From assembly GCA_963666475.2 (NCBI GenBank), contig CAXXJM010000001.1, positions 1,736,001 to 1,800,000 on the forward strand: a stretch of DNA of 64,000 bases. The letters are read 5' to 3'. The position numbers were made by a program, and so were the translations under genes. Below the pieces are notes generated by a model. The model saw nothing but the letters and a program-made list of their open reading frames with translations, ran no database searches and was not told the origin of the DNA. Positions 43,709-53,180 of this stretch are shown here, in pieces (positions within the stretch are counted from its first letter, which is position 1; every line of letters starts with the position of its first letter). This DNA is from JBFHIZ01 sp963666475 (lineage in GTDB: Bacteria; Bacillota; Clostridia; Lachnospirales; Lachnospiraceae).

Positions 43709-45688
43709 TCCTTCAACAATTGCATAATATACTTTTGAAGTTGCATAATACACAAAAGCATAAAACACAGCAAAAACAACTATGGTAACAAACATAACAA
43801 TCAAAAATAATGTCTGATTTTCTAAACTTAGCATTGCTAACAACTTTGTCAAAATCGGAAATGCGAATACAATATGAATTCCTGCTGCGAGGATTGGCAA
43901 AAAAAATACGGTCAGCACTTGTGAGTTTATTGACTTTTTAACTTCTGATTTACTCATCCCTACATTTTGCATAATTTGAAACCGATCTCGATCTTCGTAT
44001 CCCTCTACAACTTGTTTATAATAAATAATTAAAACGGTGGCAATCAGAAATAAGAAACCGAGGAAAATCCCGAGAAAGAACAATCCACCATAAAGCACAT
44101 AAAACTCTTCAATATTCATCTGTTTTATTCGATAACTAAACTCATATCCCATCGTTTCATAGAGATGACTAATGAATCGTTCCTTACAGTATGCCAAGAC
44201 CACTTCATCCGTATCGTTAAAATCAAATGTAATATCATAGGTAATTGCACTGATTATATTTCCTGATGTCTGCTGTAATCGATACAATTCGTCTACTGTA
44301 TTGGTTGAATCCACAACCAGATACACCATATCTACCCAATCTTCTTGAAAGCTAGATAATGGTATGTTCTCTCTTTGTCCAGTCACCTGAAAATCTTTTC
44401 CCAATACCTGAATCTTTTCAACTTCGTTTGGATCATTTTCTGAAATCAATACAACCTCATTTTTATCAATTTGAACGGATTCCCCGGAAATTCGATTATA
44501 ATCATCACAAGGAATCACATAAACAAATGTAATATCCTCGATATTCAGAGCATCTGAAAGTTGACTACTACGAAATACATTGCCTTCTCTTTCCACAACA
44601 AAGTACAAGGATTCAAATCCCATAAAATCTGATATTTTCATCTGATCTTCCTGAAGCAATGTTTGAATGCGTTCATCCAAAATACTTGGCTCTGGTCTGT
44701 TTTGGTCCGTATATTCAAACGTGATATCTGCATCCACAGGGAATCTAGTATTCATTAAATCTTCCATTCCTACATACATAGAAACTGTTGTAGAAATCAT
44801 AATTAGAACTGCAGTTGACATAATGCAAATATTTGATAATCCAACTGCATTCTTTTTCATACGATAAATCATACTTGAAAGTGATACAAAATGATTTGTT
44901 TTATAATAATATCCTTTATGTTTCCTTAATGTTTTTAATAGTACCACACTACCTGCAGTAAAAAGACAATATGTTCCAATCATGACAAAAACCACTGCTA
45001 AAAAAAATAAAGTAACTGCTTGAATTGGATTTTTTACTGTGAGCGCAATGTAATACCCCCCACCTAATGAAACCACGCCAAGAATTGTTAAAAACCAATT
45101 CGATTTCGGTTCTTTTTCTCCAACTTGTCCGCCCTTCAATAACTCCACTGGTTTCGATTTCTGAACCTGAACTATCGTAGAAATTAACGTAGCAATAAAG
45201 ATCAAACCAAATAAGATTACCGTTCGAAAAATCGCTTCGAATGACATTTCCATGTGGTATTTGGGATCAAATTTCAAGATACGATATAAAAGGAGTGTAA
45301 TCATCTTCGAAAACAGGATGCCAAATAGTATCCCAAACGTGATTCCCAAAAAACCAATCATGGTATTTTCACAAATCATAACTTTTCCAATATGATTTTT
45401 GTCCATCCCCAACACATTATAAAGTCCAAATTCCTTTTTTCTTCTCTTCACCAGAAAACTGTTGGTATAAAAAATAAAAATGGATGAAAAAATTCCTGTT
45501 ACAATGGTCCCAAGTGACATCAGTATCCCAAGGCTTCCAGTTCCAGTAACTTTGTTTAATTCTAGAGCAGTCATATTATAGAACATAAGAACAGTGCCAA
45601 TACAGGTGATCAAGTATGGAATGTATGTCCTTTTGTTTTTTCGGATGTTGGTGATAGCCAGTTTTAGATAAAATAAGTTATTTTTCAT
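43691..45688 (-). CDS. bceB: BceB-type ABC permease (FtsX family)
   Basis: 665 aa. Ten membrane helices in the BceB order: one plus three at the N-terminus (about 20-180), three in the middle (200-305), a large extracellular domain of about 200 residues (310-520) and three helices at the end. This is the peptide-sensing permease of the bacitracin/lantibiotic type. It lies one base after the ATPase gene, in an operon with a matching two-component system. In known systems it both removes the antibiotic from its lipid target and passes the signal to BceS. The ligand cannot be read. Confidence 0.92.
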   Translation of the reverse strand: MKNNLFYLKLAITNIRKNKRTYIPYLITCIGTVLMFYNMTALELNKVTGTGSLGILMSLGTIVTGIFSSIFIFYTNSFLVKRRKKEFGLYNVLGMDKNHIGKVMICENTMIGFLGITFGILFGILFSKMITLLLYRILKFDPKYHMEMSFEAIFRTVILFGLIFIATLISTIVQVQKSKPVELLKGGQVGEKEPKSNWFLTILGVVSLGGGYYIALTVKNPIQAVTLFFLAVVFVMIGTYCLFTAGSVVLLKTLRKHKGYYYKTNHFVSLSSMIYRMKKNAVGLSNICIMSTAVLIMISTTVSMYVGMEDLMNTRFPVDADITFEYTDQNRPEPSILDERIQTLLQEDQMKISDFMGFESLYFVVEREGNVFRSSQLSDALNIEDITFVYVIPCDDYNRISGESVQIDKNEVVLISENDPNEVEKIQVLGKDFQVTGQRENIPLSSFQEDWVDMVYLVVDSTNTVDELYRLQQTSGNIISAITYDITFDFNDTDEVVLAYCKERFISHLYETMGYEFSYRIKQMNIEEFYVLYGGLFFLGIFLGFLFLIATVLIIYYKQVVEGYEDRDRFQIMQNVGMSKSEVKKSINSQVLTVFFLPILAAGIHIVFAFPILTKLLAMLSLENQTLFLIVMFVTIVVFAVFYAFVYYATSKVYYAIVEGTSSKH

Positions 45689-45689
45689 C

Positions 45690-46448
45690 CTACACCCCTT
45701 TCTGTGTCAGAACCGTAAGTGTATCCGATACTTTCCCAAAAAACTCTTCATTTGTCATATTGCCTCGATATAATTGGTTGTACACCTGGCCATCCTTAAT
45801 AAATAATACTCGATTTGCTGTTGATGCTGCTCGAACACTATGTGTTACCATCAGGATCGTCTGTCCTTCCTGATTGATTTCCGTAAACTGTTTTAACAAT
45901 CTGTCGCTTGCTTTGGAATCTAAAGCTCCCGTTGGTTCATCTGCTAAAATTAAATGTGGTCCCGTAATCAACGCTCTCGCTACAGCAACTCGTTGTTTCT
46001 GCCCACCTGAAATCTCATACGGAAATTTATCCAGTATATCTTGTATCCCTAGTTTTTCGGCAATTGGGTCTAGTGCTTTCACCATTTCTTCATATGCCAT
46101 TTGGGATAACACCAGTGGTAAAAAGATATTATCTTTGTTTGAAAATGTATCCAAAAGATTAAAATCCTGAAATACAAATCCAAGTTTTTTTCTACGAAAG
46201 GCCGCCAGATCTTTCTCTTTGATCGTTGTGATATCTTGGTTTCCTAACAATACTCTTCCACTTGTTGGTCGATCAAGCGACGCAAGAATATTTAACAAGG
46301 TTGTTTTTCCTGATCCTGACTCTCCCATAATTGCTACAAATTCACCCTCTTCTACCGAGAATGTAACATCGGATAATGCAACGACTTGATTTCCTCCAAA
46401 TCGCGTTGAATATATTTTCTTTACATTGTTTACTTCTAAGAATGCCAT
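45690..46448 (-). CDS. bceA: BceA-type ABC ATPase
   Basis: The ATG at 46448 is chosen, as AGGAG lies in front of it. The 252-aa product shows Walker A GESGSGKTT near 40, Q-loop FVFQDFN near 90, signature ISGGQKQR near 146, Walker B LILADEPTGALD near 166 and H-loop VTHS near 200. It belongs to the LolD/MacB-like class that serves FtsX-type permeases. A -10 element TATAAT at 46487-46492 with a poor -35 suggests an activator-dependent promoter, and a BceR-type site lies about 60 bases further upstream. Confidence 0.95.
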   Translation of the reverse strand: MAFLEVNNVKKIYSTRFGGNQVVALSDVTFSVEEGEFVAIMGESGSGKTTLLNILASLDRPTSGRVLLGNQDITTIKEKDLAAFRRKKLGFVFQDFNLLDTFSNKDNIFLPLVLSQMAYEEMVKALDPIAEKLGIQDILDKFPYEISGGQKQRVAVARALITGPHLILADEPTGALDSKASDRLLKQFTEINQEGQTILMVTHSVRAASTANRVLFIKDGQVYNQLYRGNMTNEEFFGKVSDTLTVLTQKGV

Positions 46449-46536
46449 AATTCCTCTCCTCACTTATTGTTTCATTTGATATATTCATTATATAAAACTG
46501 CATATTTCCGAACCATCGTTTTATCTTACAAAAAGA

Positions 46537-46570
46537 TAGGTCAAACTTACATTTTTGTAAGGTTGACCTA
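46537..46570. promoter_or_regulatory. BceR-type operator embedded in a hairpin over the bceS stop codon
   Basis: Core CTTACA-TTTT-TGTAAG (46546-46561) fits the TNACA-N4-TGTNA pattern of BceR/VirR regulators. It is extended by TAGGTCAA/TTGACCTA arms (46537-46544, 46563-46570) with one unpaired base on each side. The outer arm contains the TAG stop of the kinase gene. On the minus strand the hairpin is followed by TCTTTTTG, so it may also weaken read-through from the kinase gene. Confidence 0.75.
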
Positions 46571-47551
46571 TTCAAACTCTATTTTTTCTTGAAATGTTGA
46601 AATTACGACTTTTGTTCCACTTTTGCCATTGGATTGAATGTGGATCTCATGACCCATACGGTCCAAAGCTTTTTTTGTTAGATATAATCCAATGCCTGTA
46701 GCCTTTTTATCCATCCTTCCATTGTATCCAGTATATCCTTTTTCAAAAATACGAGAAAGATCTTCAGGCATAATACCTATTCCCGTATCTTCAATTATCA
46801 ACGAGTCCGCATCGCCTAGAAAAATACGAATCGTTCCAGCTTTTTCCGTGTATTTAAGTGCATTGGATAAAACCTGGTCGATTGCAAAACACAACCATTT
46901 TTCATCAGACACAACTTTATGATTCAAATTTTCCAATTCGATCTTGATTTTCTTAGAAATAAAGACCGTTGCAAATTTTTTTACCGATTGCCTCACGATT
47001 CGTTCCAAATCACATGACTGGAACACAAAATCAGAAGAGAGGTCTTCCACTTTCAAATAATTTAAAACAAGATCAACGTACTGCTCGATTTTAAAAAGTT
47101 CCATCTGCATTTCACGATTTTTTACGCTTTCATCTTCCTGTAGCAGAAGACTTAAGGCTGCGATGGGTGTTTTGATCTGATGTACCCAAAGTGCATAAAA
47201 ATCTTTCATTTCTTGACTTTGTAATTGATCTGTGGTGAGTAGTGAGGAATACAGCTTATGAAAACTACAGAGTAAGTCTTGATATTGTTTTTCGAGGTTG
47301 CTTTTTGACACAGGCAGATTTGATGCTACAAATGTCTCAGCCGAAAGGTAACGAAGCCTCTCCCTTTTCTTTGTATATCGATAAAAATCAACGACTCCTA
47401 ATAAAGCAAATAAGAAAATACAAAGTATGCCCCCATATAAAACTCCATCCAACGGCATTTGATATAGATAGCTTAAAATTCCAAAAATTCCGATTGGCAG
47501 TAACAGCAGTATGATATAGGATAGTCGATCCATGAAATATTGTTTTCTCAT
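46568..47551 (-). CDS. bceS: BceS-type intramembrane-sensing histidine kinase
   Basis: 327 aa. Two membrane helices at about 12-30 and 36-54 with a very short outer loop, typical for kinases that sense through their ABC transporter. HisKA has WVHQIKTPIAALSLLL near 127-142 with the phospho-acceptor His. The ATPase domain has DQVLSNALKYTEKAG, IEDTGIGI and GIGLYLTKKAL. It starts one base after the response regulator stop. It lacks an input domain of its own, so the BceB-like permease encoded next is the likely sensor. Confidence 0.94.
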   Translation of the reverse strand: MRKQYFMDRLSYIILLLLPIGIFGILSYLYQMPLDGVLYGGILCIFLFALLGVVDFYRYTKKRERLRYLSAETFVASNLPVSKSNLEKQYQDLLCSFHKLYSSLLTTDQLQSQEMKDFYALWVHQIKTPIAALSLLLQEDESVKNREMQMELFKIEQYVDLVLNYLKVEDLSSDFVFQSCDLERIVRQSVKKFATVFISKKIKIELENLNHKVVSDEKWLCFAIDQVLSNALKYTEKAGTIRIFLGDADSLIIEDTGIGIMPEDLSRIFEKGYTGYNGRMDKKATGIGLYLTKKALDRMGHEIHIQSNGKSGTKVVISTFQEKIEFE

Positions 47552-47552
47552 A

Positions 47553-48224
47553 TTATTCCACCATATAACCCAATCCTTTTTTTGTTTTGATAAGATTTAA
47601 CACGCCAATTTCCTCTAGTCTCTTTCTGAGTCTGGTCACATTGACCGTTAGTGTATTATCGTCTATGAAGCTGTCATTATCCCATAGTTTCAACATCATC
47701 TTATCTCTAGATACTACTCTTCCAGGATTCTCAAATAATATTTGCAAAATCTTGCTCTCATTCTTTGATAATTCAATTTTCTGGTTTTGATAATGGAAGG
47801 TCAGGTCCCCAGTATTTAAAATCATGTCATGATGCATCATCAAACTTAAGTCCGGAGAAAATGCATAGGTTCTTCGTAATAATGCAGATATTTTTGCAGT
47901 CAAAACACTTAAGTCAAAAGGCTTCGCTATAAAATCATCGCCTCCCATATTCATTGCCATGACAATATTCATATTGTCATTGGCAGACGAGATAAAAATA
48001 ATTGGAACACTGGATTGCTTTCTAATTTCTCCACACCAATGGTATCCATTCATAAAAGGTAGCGTAATGTCCATCAAGATCAGCTGCGGACTATTCAATA
48101 GAAATTCACTCAGTACATTCCGAAAATCCACCACTACATGCGCTTCATAGTCCCATTTTTCAAGATGTTTTTTTAAATTTTCCGCAATAACACGGTCATC
48201 TTCTACAATTAATATTTTATACAT
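47553..48224 (-). CDS. bceR: BceR-type OmpR-family response regulator
   Basis: The true start is the ATG at 48224, inside the end of the diguanylate cyclase gene (ATGTATAA overlap of eight bases). The longer frame from 48296 is only the cyclase sequence in another frame. The 223-aa product has a receiver domain with EDDR, LILMDITLPF near 50 and IAKPF near 100, and an OmpR winged helix (about 130-223) with VSRDKMMLKLWDND and VNVTRLRKRL. A TNACA-type palindrome before bceA is the expected target. Expression is coupled to translation of the upstream GGDEF gene. Confidence 0.93.
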   Translation of the reverse strand: MYKILIVEDDRVIAENLKKHLEKWDYEAHVVVDFRNVLSEFLLNSPQLILMDITLPFMNGYHWCGEIRKQSSVPIIFISSANDNMNIVMAMNMGGDDFIAKPFDLSVLTAKISALLRRTYAFSPDLSLMMHHDMILNTGDLTFHYQNQKIELSKNESKILQILFENPGRVVSRDKMMLKLWDNDSFIDDNTLTVNVTRLRKRLEEIGVLNLIKTKKGLGYMVE

Positions 48225-49830
48225 CCTTTTCAAGCACCCTTTTTTTCTTGTTTTTCTGCTCATACATCGCACGGTCAGCCATTGATACCAACTCATCCAG
48301 ACTCATTTGTTCCCCATTGTATATGCTAAACCCTATCGATATTCCCAAATGAAATTTCGGAACATTCTCTAGTTCGAATGTATCAAATTGTTCTTGTATC
48401 TTTTTAATCACTTTTTGAATGCGTTTTTCAATGTCTTTGTCAGCTATCAGACAAACAAACTCATCCCCACCCATTCTTGATAGGAAATCCGTATGCTGGA
48501 TGCATTGATTGATTTTATTTGCGGTTAAAACTAAAACTCGATCCCCAGCCTCATGTCCGTAAGTATCGTTGATTTCTTTGAATCCATCGAGATCCATATA
48601 GACGATGGCAAATGGAATTATACAATCCACATAAACATGGTAATACTCACTCAATACTTCATAGAATTTTCTTCGATTTGGTAAACCAGTCAATGCATCA
48701 TGATAAGACAATCGATAAAGTTCTTCGGACTGTTTTTTATATTTTTCATTGCTGACTTGCAGGTCTTTCTGAATCGTAATAAGATTTGTTACATCATAAA
48801 AACTGATTACGGTTCCTTGAAACTCCTTTTTTTCGTCCTCAATGACAGAAACGGATAACACAATATTTTTTACTTGACCATCCTTAGTTGTGATTTTTGA
48901 ACTAATATTATGAATGTTACGATTAATTCGGAGTTCGACCAATACACTATCTTTATATTTTCCTGCCGTAAGATATTGTTCAAAAGATGTTCCTAAAATT
49001 TCCTTTTTCGTATATCCCATTAGATTACTTGCAGCACTATTGCATCTGGCAACATTACCTTCATCATTTAAAAGAAGAATCGGATTCTCACATGTTTCTA
49101 GGATTACTCTTGAGGTTACAACGTTGTCAAAATTATAAATATCGTATTGATACAAGAACACATAATATCCAATCTGAAAGATTCCAATAGCAACTACGGA
49201 CATCGGCGGCAAAAAAGTCGAGAAATGTGGCAAAATAAAATCCGTTAATAATCCAAACAAAATTGCTACAGCGTCTAAAATTACAAAGCCAATCGCCAGA
49301 TGCCTTTTCATTTTGTATTTTGCTCGTTTATAAAAACAAAACAACTCCCAAAAAGCGATGCCAAAAAATCCAATCATTTGCAGGATAAAGAACCAGTACC
49401 AAAAAGAATGTAGTTCACTAATATATGTCCATCCCAGTCCACTTGAACTTTCCACAAGATCCACTGCCACACTAGAACCTGGCAGAAGCACGTTTCTCAA
49501 AAAAATCAAAAGCGGAATCAAAATAAATGGAATTTTCTTCCACTTTGCAAAATACTTCTTTTCCTGATGTGTAAATACAATAAAATACATCGAAGTAACG
49601 GATGCGATCGTGCTCCAACCAACGGACGAAAAATTATGCCAAAACCAAGCTGCTTCCTTACTACCCGCAGTATAAAACATGGTATATCCAACACACCACC
49701 AACTCAAAGAAAACTCCACCAACCATAATAATTTCGTGATTTTCTGGTCAAGGGCGCCTCTTGTATTTTCTATTGTAAAAGTAATAATAAATGTAGCAAG
49801 AGCCACGGTAACAATCGAGAGTATATTCAT
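48217..49830 (-). CDS. 7TM-PAS-GGDEF diguanylate cyclase, first gene of bce operon
   Basis: The start is the ATG at 49830, preceded by GGAGG; the longer frame is unsupported. About 537 aa: seven membrane helices (about 5-215, resembling the 7TM region of some histidine kinases), a PAS domain (about 235-345) with NPILLLNDEGNVARCNSAASNLMGY, a short coiled coil and GGDEF (about 370-530) with intact RMGGDEF near 455. At the inhibitory site QHTD replaces RxxD, so feedback is doubtful. Its last eight bases overlap bceR. This ties c-di-GMP production to the antimicrobial-peptide response. Confidence 0.9.
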   Translation of the reverse strand: MNILSIVTVALATFIITFTIENTRGALDQKITKLLWLVEFSLSWWCVGYTMFYTAGSKEAAWFWHNFSSVGWSTIASVTSMYFIVFTHQEKKYFAKWKKIPFILIPLLIFLRNVLLPGSSVAVDLVESSSGLGWTYISELHSFWYWFFILQMIGFFGIAFWELFCFYKRAKYKMKRHLAIGFVILDAVAILFGLLTDFILPHFSTFLPPMSVVAIGIFQIGYYVFLYQYDIYNFDNVVTSRVILETCENPILLLNDEGNVARCNSAASNLMGYTKKEILGTSFEQYLTAGKYKDSVLVELRINRNIHNISSKITTKDGQVKNIVLSVSVIEDEKKEFQGTVISFYDVTNLITIQKDLQVSNEKYKKQSEELYRLSYHDALTGLPNRRKFYEVLSEYYHVYVDCIIPFAIVYMDLDGFKEINDTYGHEAGDRVLVLTANKINQCIQHTDFLSRMGGDEFVCLIADKDIEKRIQKVIKKIQEQFDTFELENVPKFHLGISIGFSIYNGEQMSLDELVSMADRAMYEQKNKKKRVLEKDV

Positions 49831-49962
49831 AAAACATGTTCCTCCCTGGGATCTATATTTGCAAGTAGAAACCATGTAGGTTTCATCCATTCTTCGTTTC
49901 CTGTAGTTCTATTATAGGCTTTTTTATCTTAGAACACAATCTTAAGTACAAGAGTACACTAT

Positions 49963-50005
49963 AAAAAGGACCCTGCAGATTACTTATCGCAAATCCGCAG
50001 AGTCC
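49963..50005 (-). terminator. Terminator after PPi-phosphofructokinase gene
   Basis: Fourteen-base stem GGACTCTGCGGATT / AATCTGCAGGGTCC with a ten-base loop, followed on the minus strand by TTTTT. It begins 20 bases after the gene stop. Confidence 0.8.
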
Positions 50006-50025
50006 AATCAATATAACAATGTATT

Positions 50026-51687
50026 TTATGCTTGTTCTAATGCAAGTGTTCTTGTTGTGATATCACAAACTTCAGTTGGTCCATAGTACTGAATTGCACC
50101 TGGATATACATAGCATGTTTCAACTGCCCATTCTTCTCTATGAGCTTCAAAGTATTTGAAAGGAGCACCTTCAAGTTCTACAAGAGCTTTACGAATAACA
50201 GGTTTATCATGTCCATGTCTTCTTTCCATGTTCATCATTTTTGTGATTGGCATTCCACCTGCAACCCATTCACTAGCTGGCGCAGAAAGATTTGATACTT
50301 TTGACAAGTATCCATTGTATCCGTATTGGATTAGCATAAATGCATTGTATCCTAGTGAATAACAATAATCTGAATCGAAATTCGATGGGAATGCACATCT
50401 TCCTTCATATCCAAAGAAATGATGAAGTGCCCCAAATTTTCCAGTGTACGTTCCATTTTTCTTACGTTCTGCTAATTTATCTGCAACCATAGCTGAGAAT
50501 AATTTTTCTGATTCAATCAAAGAAACCTGTACGTTTCCATGTGGATCTCTTTCTAGGAATAACTGTTGTTGGATTCCCTGTGGAAGAATAGCAAATACTT
50601 CCATCGATTCTTTCGAAAGACCTTTCTCAATGAAAGCATATTTTTCTGCCCATGTTTTCATTGCATTGAAATCATCTGCTTTGCTACCTGCAAGTAATTC
50701 ATTAATTTCTCCAATTAATGCAGAGAATTCAGGAACGAATTCAACAACACCTTCTGGAATAACAGCAACACCAAAATTCATTCCTTTTGCTGCTCTTTTT
50801 TCTACAGAATCAGCAATGTAATCTGCGATCTGTGAAAGTGACATTTTCTTTTCTGCTACTTCTTCTGATACCAAACAGATATTTGGTTGTGTTTCAAGAG
50901 CACATTCCAAAGCTACGTGAGATGCAGAACGTCCCATAACTTTAATAAAGTGCCAATATTTTTTTGCTGAGTTTGCGTCTCTTTCGATGTTTCCGATCAA
51001 TTCGCTGTATGTTTTTGCCGCTGTATCAAAACCGAAAGAACATTCGATATCTTCATTCTTAAGGTCACCATCAATTGTTTTTGGACATCCAATGACTTGA
51101 ACTCCTGTGTCATGAGCCGCGAAATATTCAGCTAAAACGGCTGCATTGGTATTGGAGTCATCTCCACCAATGATTACGATTGCAGTAATACCATGTTTAT
51201 TACAAACTTCAGCTGCTACCGCAAACTGCTCATTTGATTCTAATTTTGTTCTACCCGAACCAATGATATCGAATCCACCTGTATTTCTGAACTGATCAAT
51301 ATATTCATCATCAAAAACCAATGTATCATCATCTACAAGTCCACTTGGACCATTTTTGAAACCAATTAACACGTTTTCTTTGTTGGTAGCTTTTAATGCA
51401 TCATATAGTCCACAAACTACGTTGTGTCCACCTGGAGCCTGTCCACCGGAAAGGATAACACCTACAACTTGCTTTTTTGCTTCCGAAGTGTTGGTTCCTT
51501 TTTCAAATGTAATTTCTTTTTTACCATATGTGTTAGGAAAGAGTGCTTTGATCTGATCTTGATCTGCTACACTTTGTGTTTCCTGGCCTTCTTTTACGCC
51601 GATTTCTGAGATACCATTTCTGAGCATTCCCGGAAGTTTCGGAGTGTACTCATATCTTGCTTTTTGTAATGGTGAATAATTCATCAT
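50026..51687 (-). CDS. pfp: Pyrophosphate-dependent 6-phosphofructokinase (long form)
   Basis: 553 aa, the length of the long PPi-type enzymes (plant beta-subunit group). It phosphorylates fructose 6-phosphate with pyrophosphate, a reversible glycolytic step. Visible are GGQAPGGHNVV near 80, the double Asp GGDDSNTNAAV near 175 that marks PPi use, PKTIDGDL near 203 with the catalytic Asp, and MGRSASHVALECAL near 252. AGGAGG precedes the ATG pair. It is monocistronic with a strong terminator and likely well expressed. Confidence 0.95.
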   Translation of the reverse strand: MMNYSPLQKARYEYTPKLPGMLRNGISEIGVKEGQETQSVADQDQIKALFPNTYGKKEITFEKGTNTSEAKKQVVGVILSGGQAPGGHNVVCGLYDALKATNKENVLIGFKNGPSGLVDDDTLVFDDEYIDQFRNTGGFDIIGSGRTKLESNEQFAVAAEVCNKHGITAIVIIGGDDSNTNAAVLAEYFAAHDTGVQVIGCPKTIDGDLKNEDIECSFGFDTAAKTYSELIGNIERDANSAKKYWHFIKVMGRSASHVALECALETQPNICLVSEEVAEKKMSLSQIADYIADSVEKRAAKGMNFGVAVIPEGVVEFVPEFSALIGEINELLAGSKADDFNAMKTWAEKYAFIEKGLSKESMEVFAILPQGIQQQLFLERDPHGNVQVSLIESEKLFSAMVADKLAERKKNGTYTGKFGALHHFFGYEGRCAFPSNFDSDYCYSLGYNAFMLIQYGYNGYLSKVSNLSAPASEWVAGGMPITKMMNMERRHGHDKPVIRKALVELEGAPFKYFEAHREEWAVETCYVYPGAIQYYGPTEVCDITTRTLALEQA

Positions 51688-51862
51688 TTACCTCCTTGTT
51701 ACGATTCGATTTTTCATATACCACTAAAGATTTTAAGGCATTTCACTAAAAATGTAAACTAGGAATCGTGAAAACGTCCATATTTTCGGCGTTTTTGACG
51801 GATTTCTTCTTCCTTATAATCGTTTATACAATAATATTACTCATTAGAATTCATAAAAAAAT

Positions 51863-51890
51863 GAAGCAGTAACTCTTACCTTACTGCTTC
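51863..51890 (-). terminator. Terminator of the Pel-like operon, containing the last stop codon
   Basis: Ten-base perfect stem GAAGCAGTAA/TTACTGCTTC with an eight-base loop, followed by ATTTTTTT on the minus strand. The TAA of the DUF4832 gene lies in the loop side of the hairpin. Confidence 0.8.
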
Positions 51891-53180
51891 GTTGGAAATC
51901 AAATAGTTCACACCTTGTTCATAGAGCATGTCATCATTCGCAAATTGAATATTATTTTTTGAATTTCGATAATCCTCTCCTCGTCTTGAAATCATGATCC
52001 CCAATCGATAGTTCTCCTCTTGATCCATGGGATACCAAAAAGAGCTTGTGTATATTCCAGGTTCTTTTTGTTCTAATAGAATAGTCTTTGTCTCATTTTC
52101 GCCTTCAATCAGTAGATACACTTGATACCTTGCTTCCAATTTTCCAAATCCTGTATTCTTAATATCAACTTCAAACGACTGAAAGCCCAAACATTGATAC
52201 CAAGTAAAGGTTTTTAAAGATAATCGATACCCCACATGCTTAATCATGTAGTCATCTGCATTTTCATCTTCATATTTTACTTCTGCCCACGCATCCCAAA
52301 CATCTTGATTGTAGTATCGGTTCAAATACGCAATGTGCATTTTCGAAAATTCATTTACTGCGTTTTCGACTTCCGTATATACGCTCGCTCTGCTCATTTC
52401 TCCACCTAAATATGTAGATGGCAAAGTGTCCAAATATACTAGCTCATCCTCCCTTAAATAACTTTCCTCATTATAGGTTCCCATATCGGTTTCATCTGCC
52501 AATAGTGCATCGTTATGAATGGTAAGTCTTGACGAATCTGCGCCATGTTCTATAGCTGCACGTAAATAAGACGGTCTTCGTAGAGCAATATCCACATGCT
52601 CCGTGTTTTCTAACCAAGTTTTCAACACCTGGTCTGCATCATTTGTATATACCGTGTCTATATGTTCACTCGAATGCCATTCACCCCATGGGCCCAGCAT
52701 TCCAGCTTGAATACAGATGATCTGGTCCTCATACTTCATTAAAATCGCTGCAATCTGCCTTACATGGTTGCAAATCACTTCAATATCCGTAGGGTCGTTG
52801 CATACTCCATCAAAATCATAAGCCGCACGGAATACAATCGAAACATCCACCTGTTTTGCAATTTCAAGTGCGTTTGAAAGCTCCTCCAGTTTTTTCTCAG
52901 GTATCTGTGCATCGAAAGCATATTCTGACAAATCATACGAAAGAAGCACCACACGAATTTGTTCTTTGCCATCATATAACGCGTATTTTTCAGCAAAGCG
53001 TTCCATCCCATCCGTATCTCTTTGCATATAAATTCCACGGTCCGGATTATCCAAAAATGCATCATTTTCTTCAAACGTTAGAACTTCCTTTTTGCCAAAC
53101 CATAAGAAGGTCAAAACGAATCCAACCAGTAAGAAAAATATCGTCCACATAAGGATCCGATATGACTTTACTTTACGCAT
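51876..53180 (-). CDS. DUF4874/DUF4832 TIM-barrel-like exported protein
   Basis: 434 aa. N-terminal membrane helix (about 10-28), then a TIM-barrel-like domain with FLDNPDRGIYMQ near 42 and GMLGPWGEWHSSEH near 165, and a C-terminal beta domain (about 310-430). This is the pattern I remember for paired DUF4874 and DUF4832. Acidic residues in the barrel (GEWH, LLADETDMG) would suit a glycosidase, but no activity is known to me. The start overlaps the DUF4956 gene by eight bases and the gene closes the Pel-like operon. No PelA hydrolase domain is encoded elsewhere in the operon, so it may act on the polymer. That role is inferred. Confidence 0.82.
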   Translation of the reverse strand: MRKVKSYRILMWTIFFLLVGFVLTFLWFGKKEVLTFEENDAFLDNPDRGIYMQRDTDGMERFAEKYALYDGKEQIRVVLLSYDLSEYAFDAQIPEKKLEELSNALEIAKQVDVSIVFRAAYDFDGVCNDPTDIEVICNHVRQIAAILMKYEDQIICIQAGMLGPWGEWHSSEHIDTVYTNDADQVLKTWLENTEHVDIALRRPSYLRAAIEHGADSSRLTIHNDALLADETDMGTYNEESYLREDELVYLDTLPSTYLGGEMSRASVYTEVENAVNEFSKMHIAYLNRYYNQDVWDAWAEVKYEDENADDYMIKHVGYRLSLKTFTWYQCLGFQSFEVDIKNTGFGKLEARYQVYLLIEGENETKTILLEQKEPGIYTSSFWYPMDQEENYRLGIMISRRGEDYRNSKNNIQFANDDMLYEQGVNYLISNEAVR

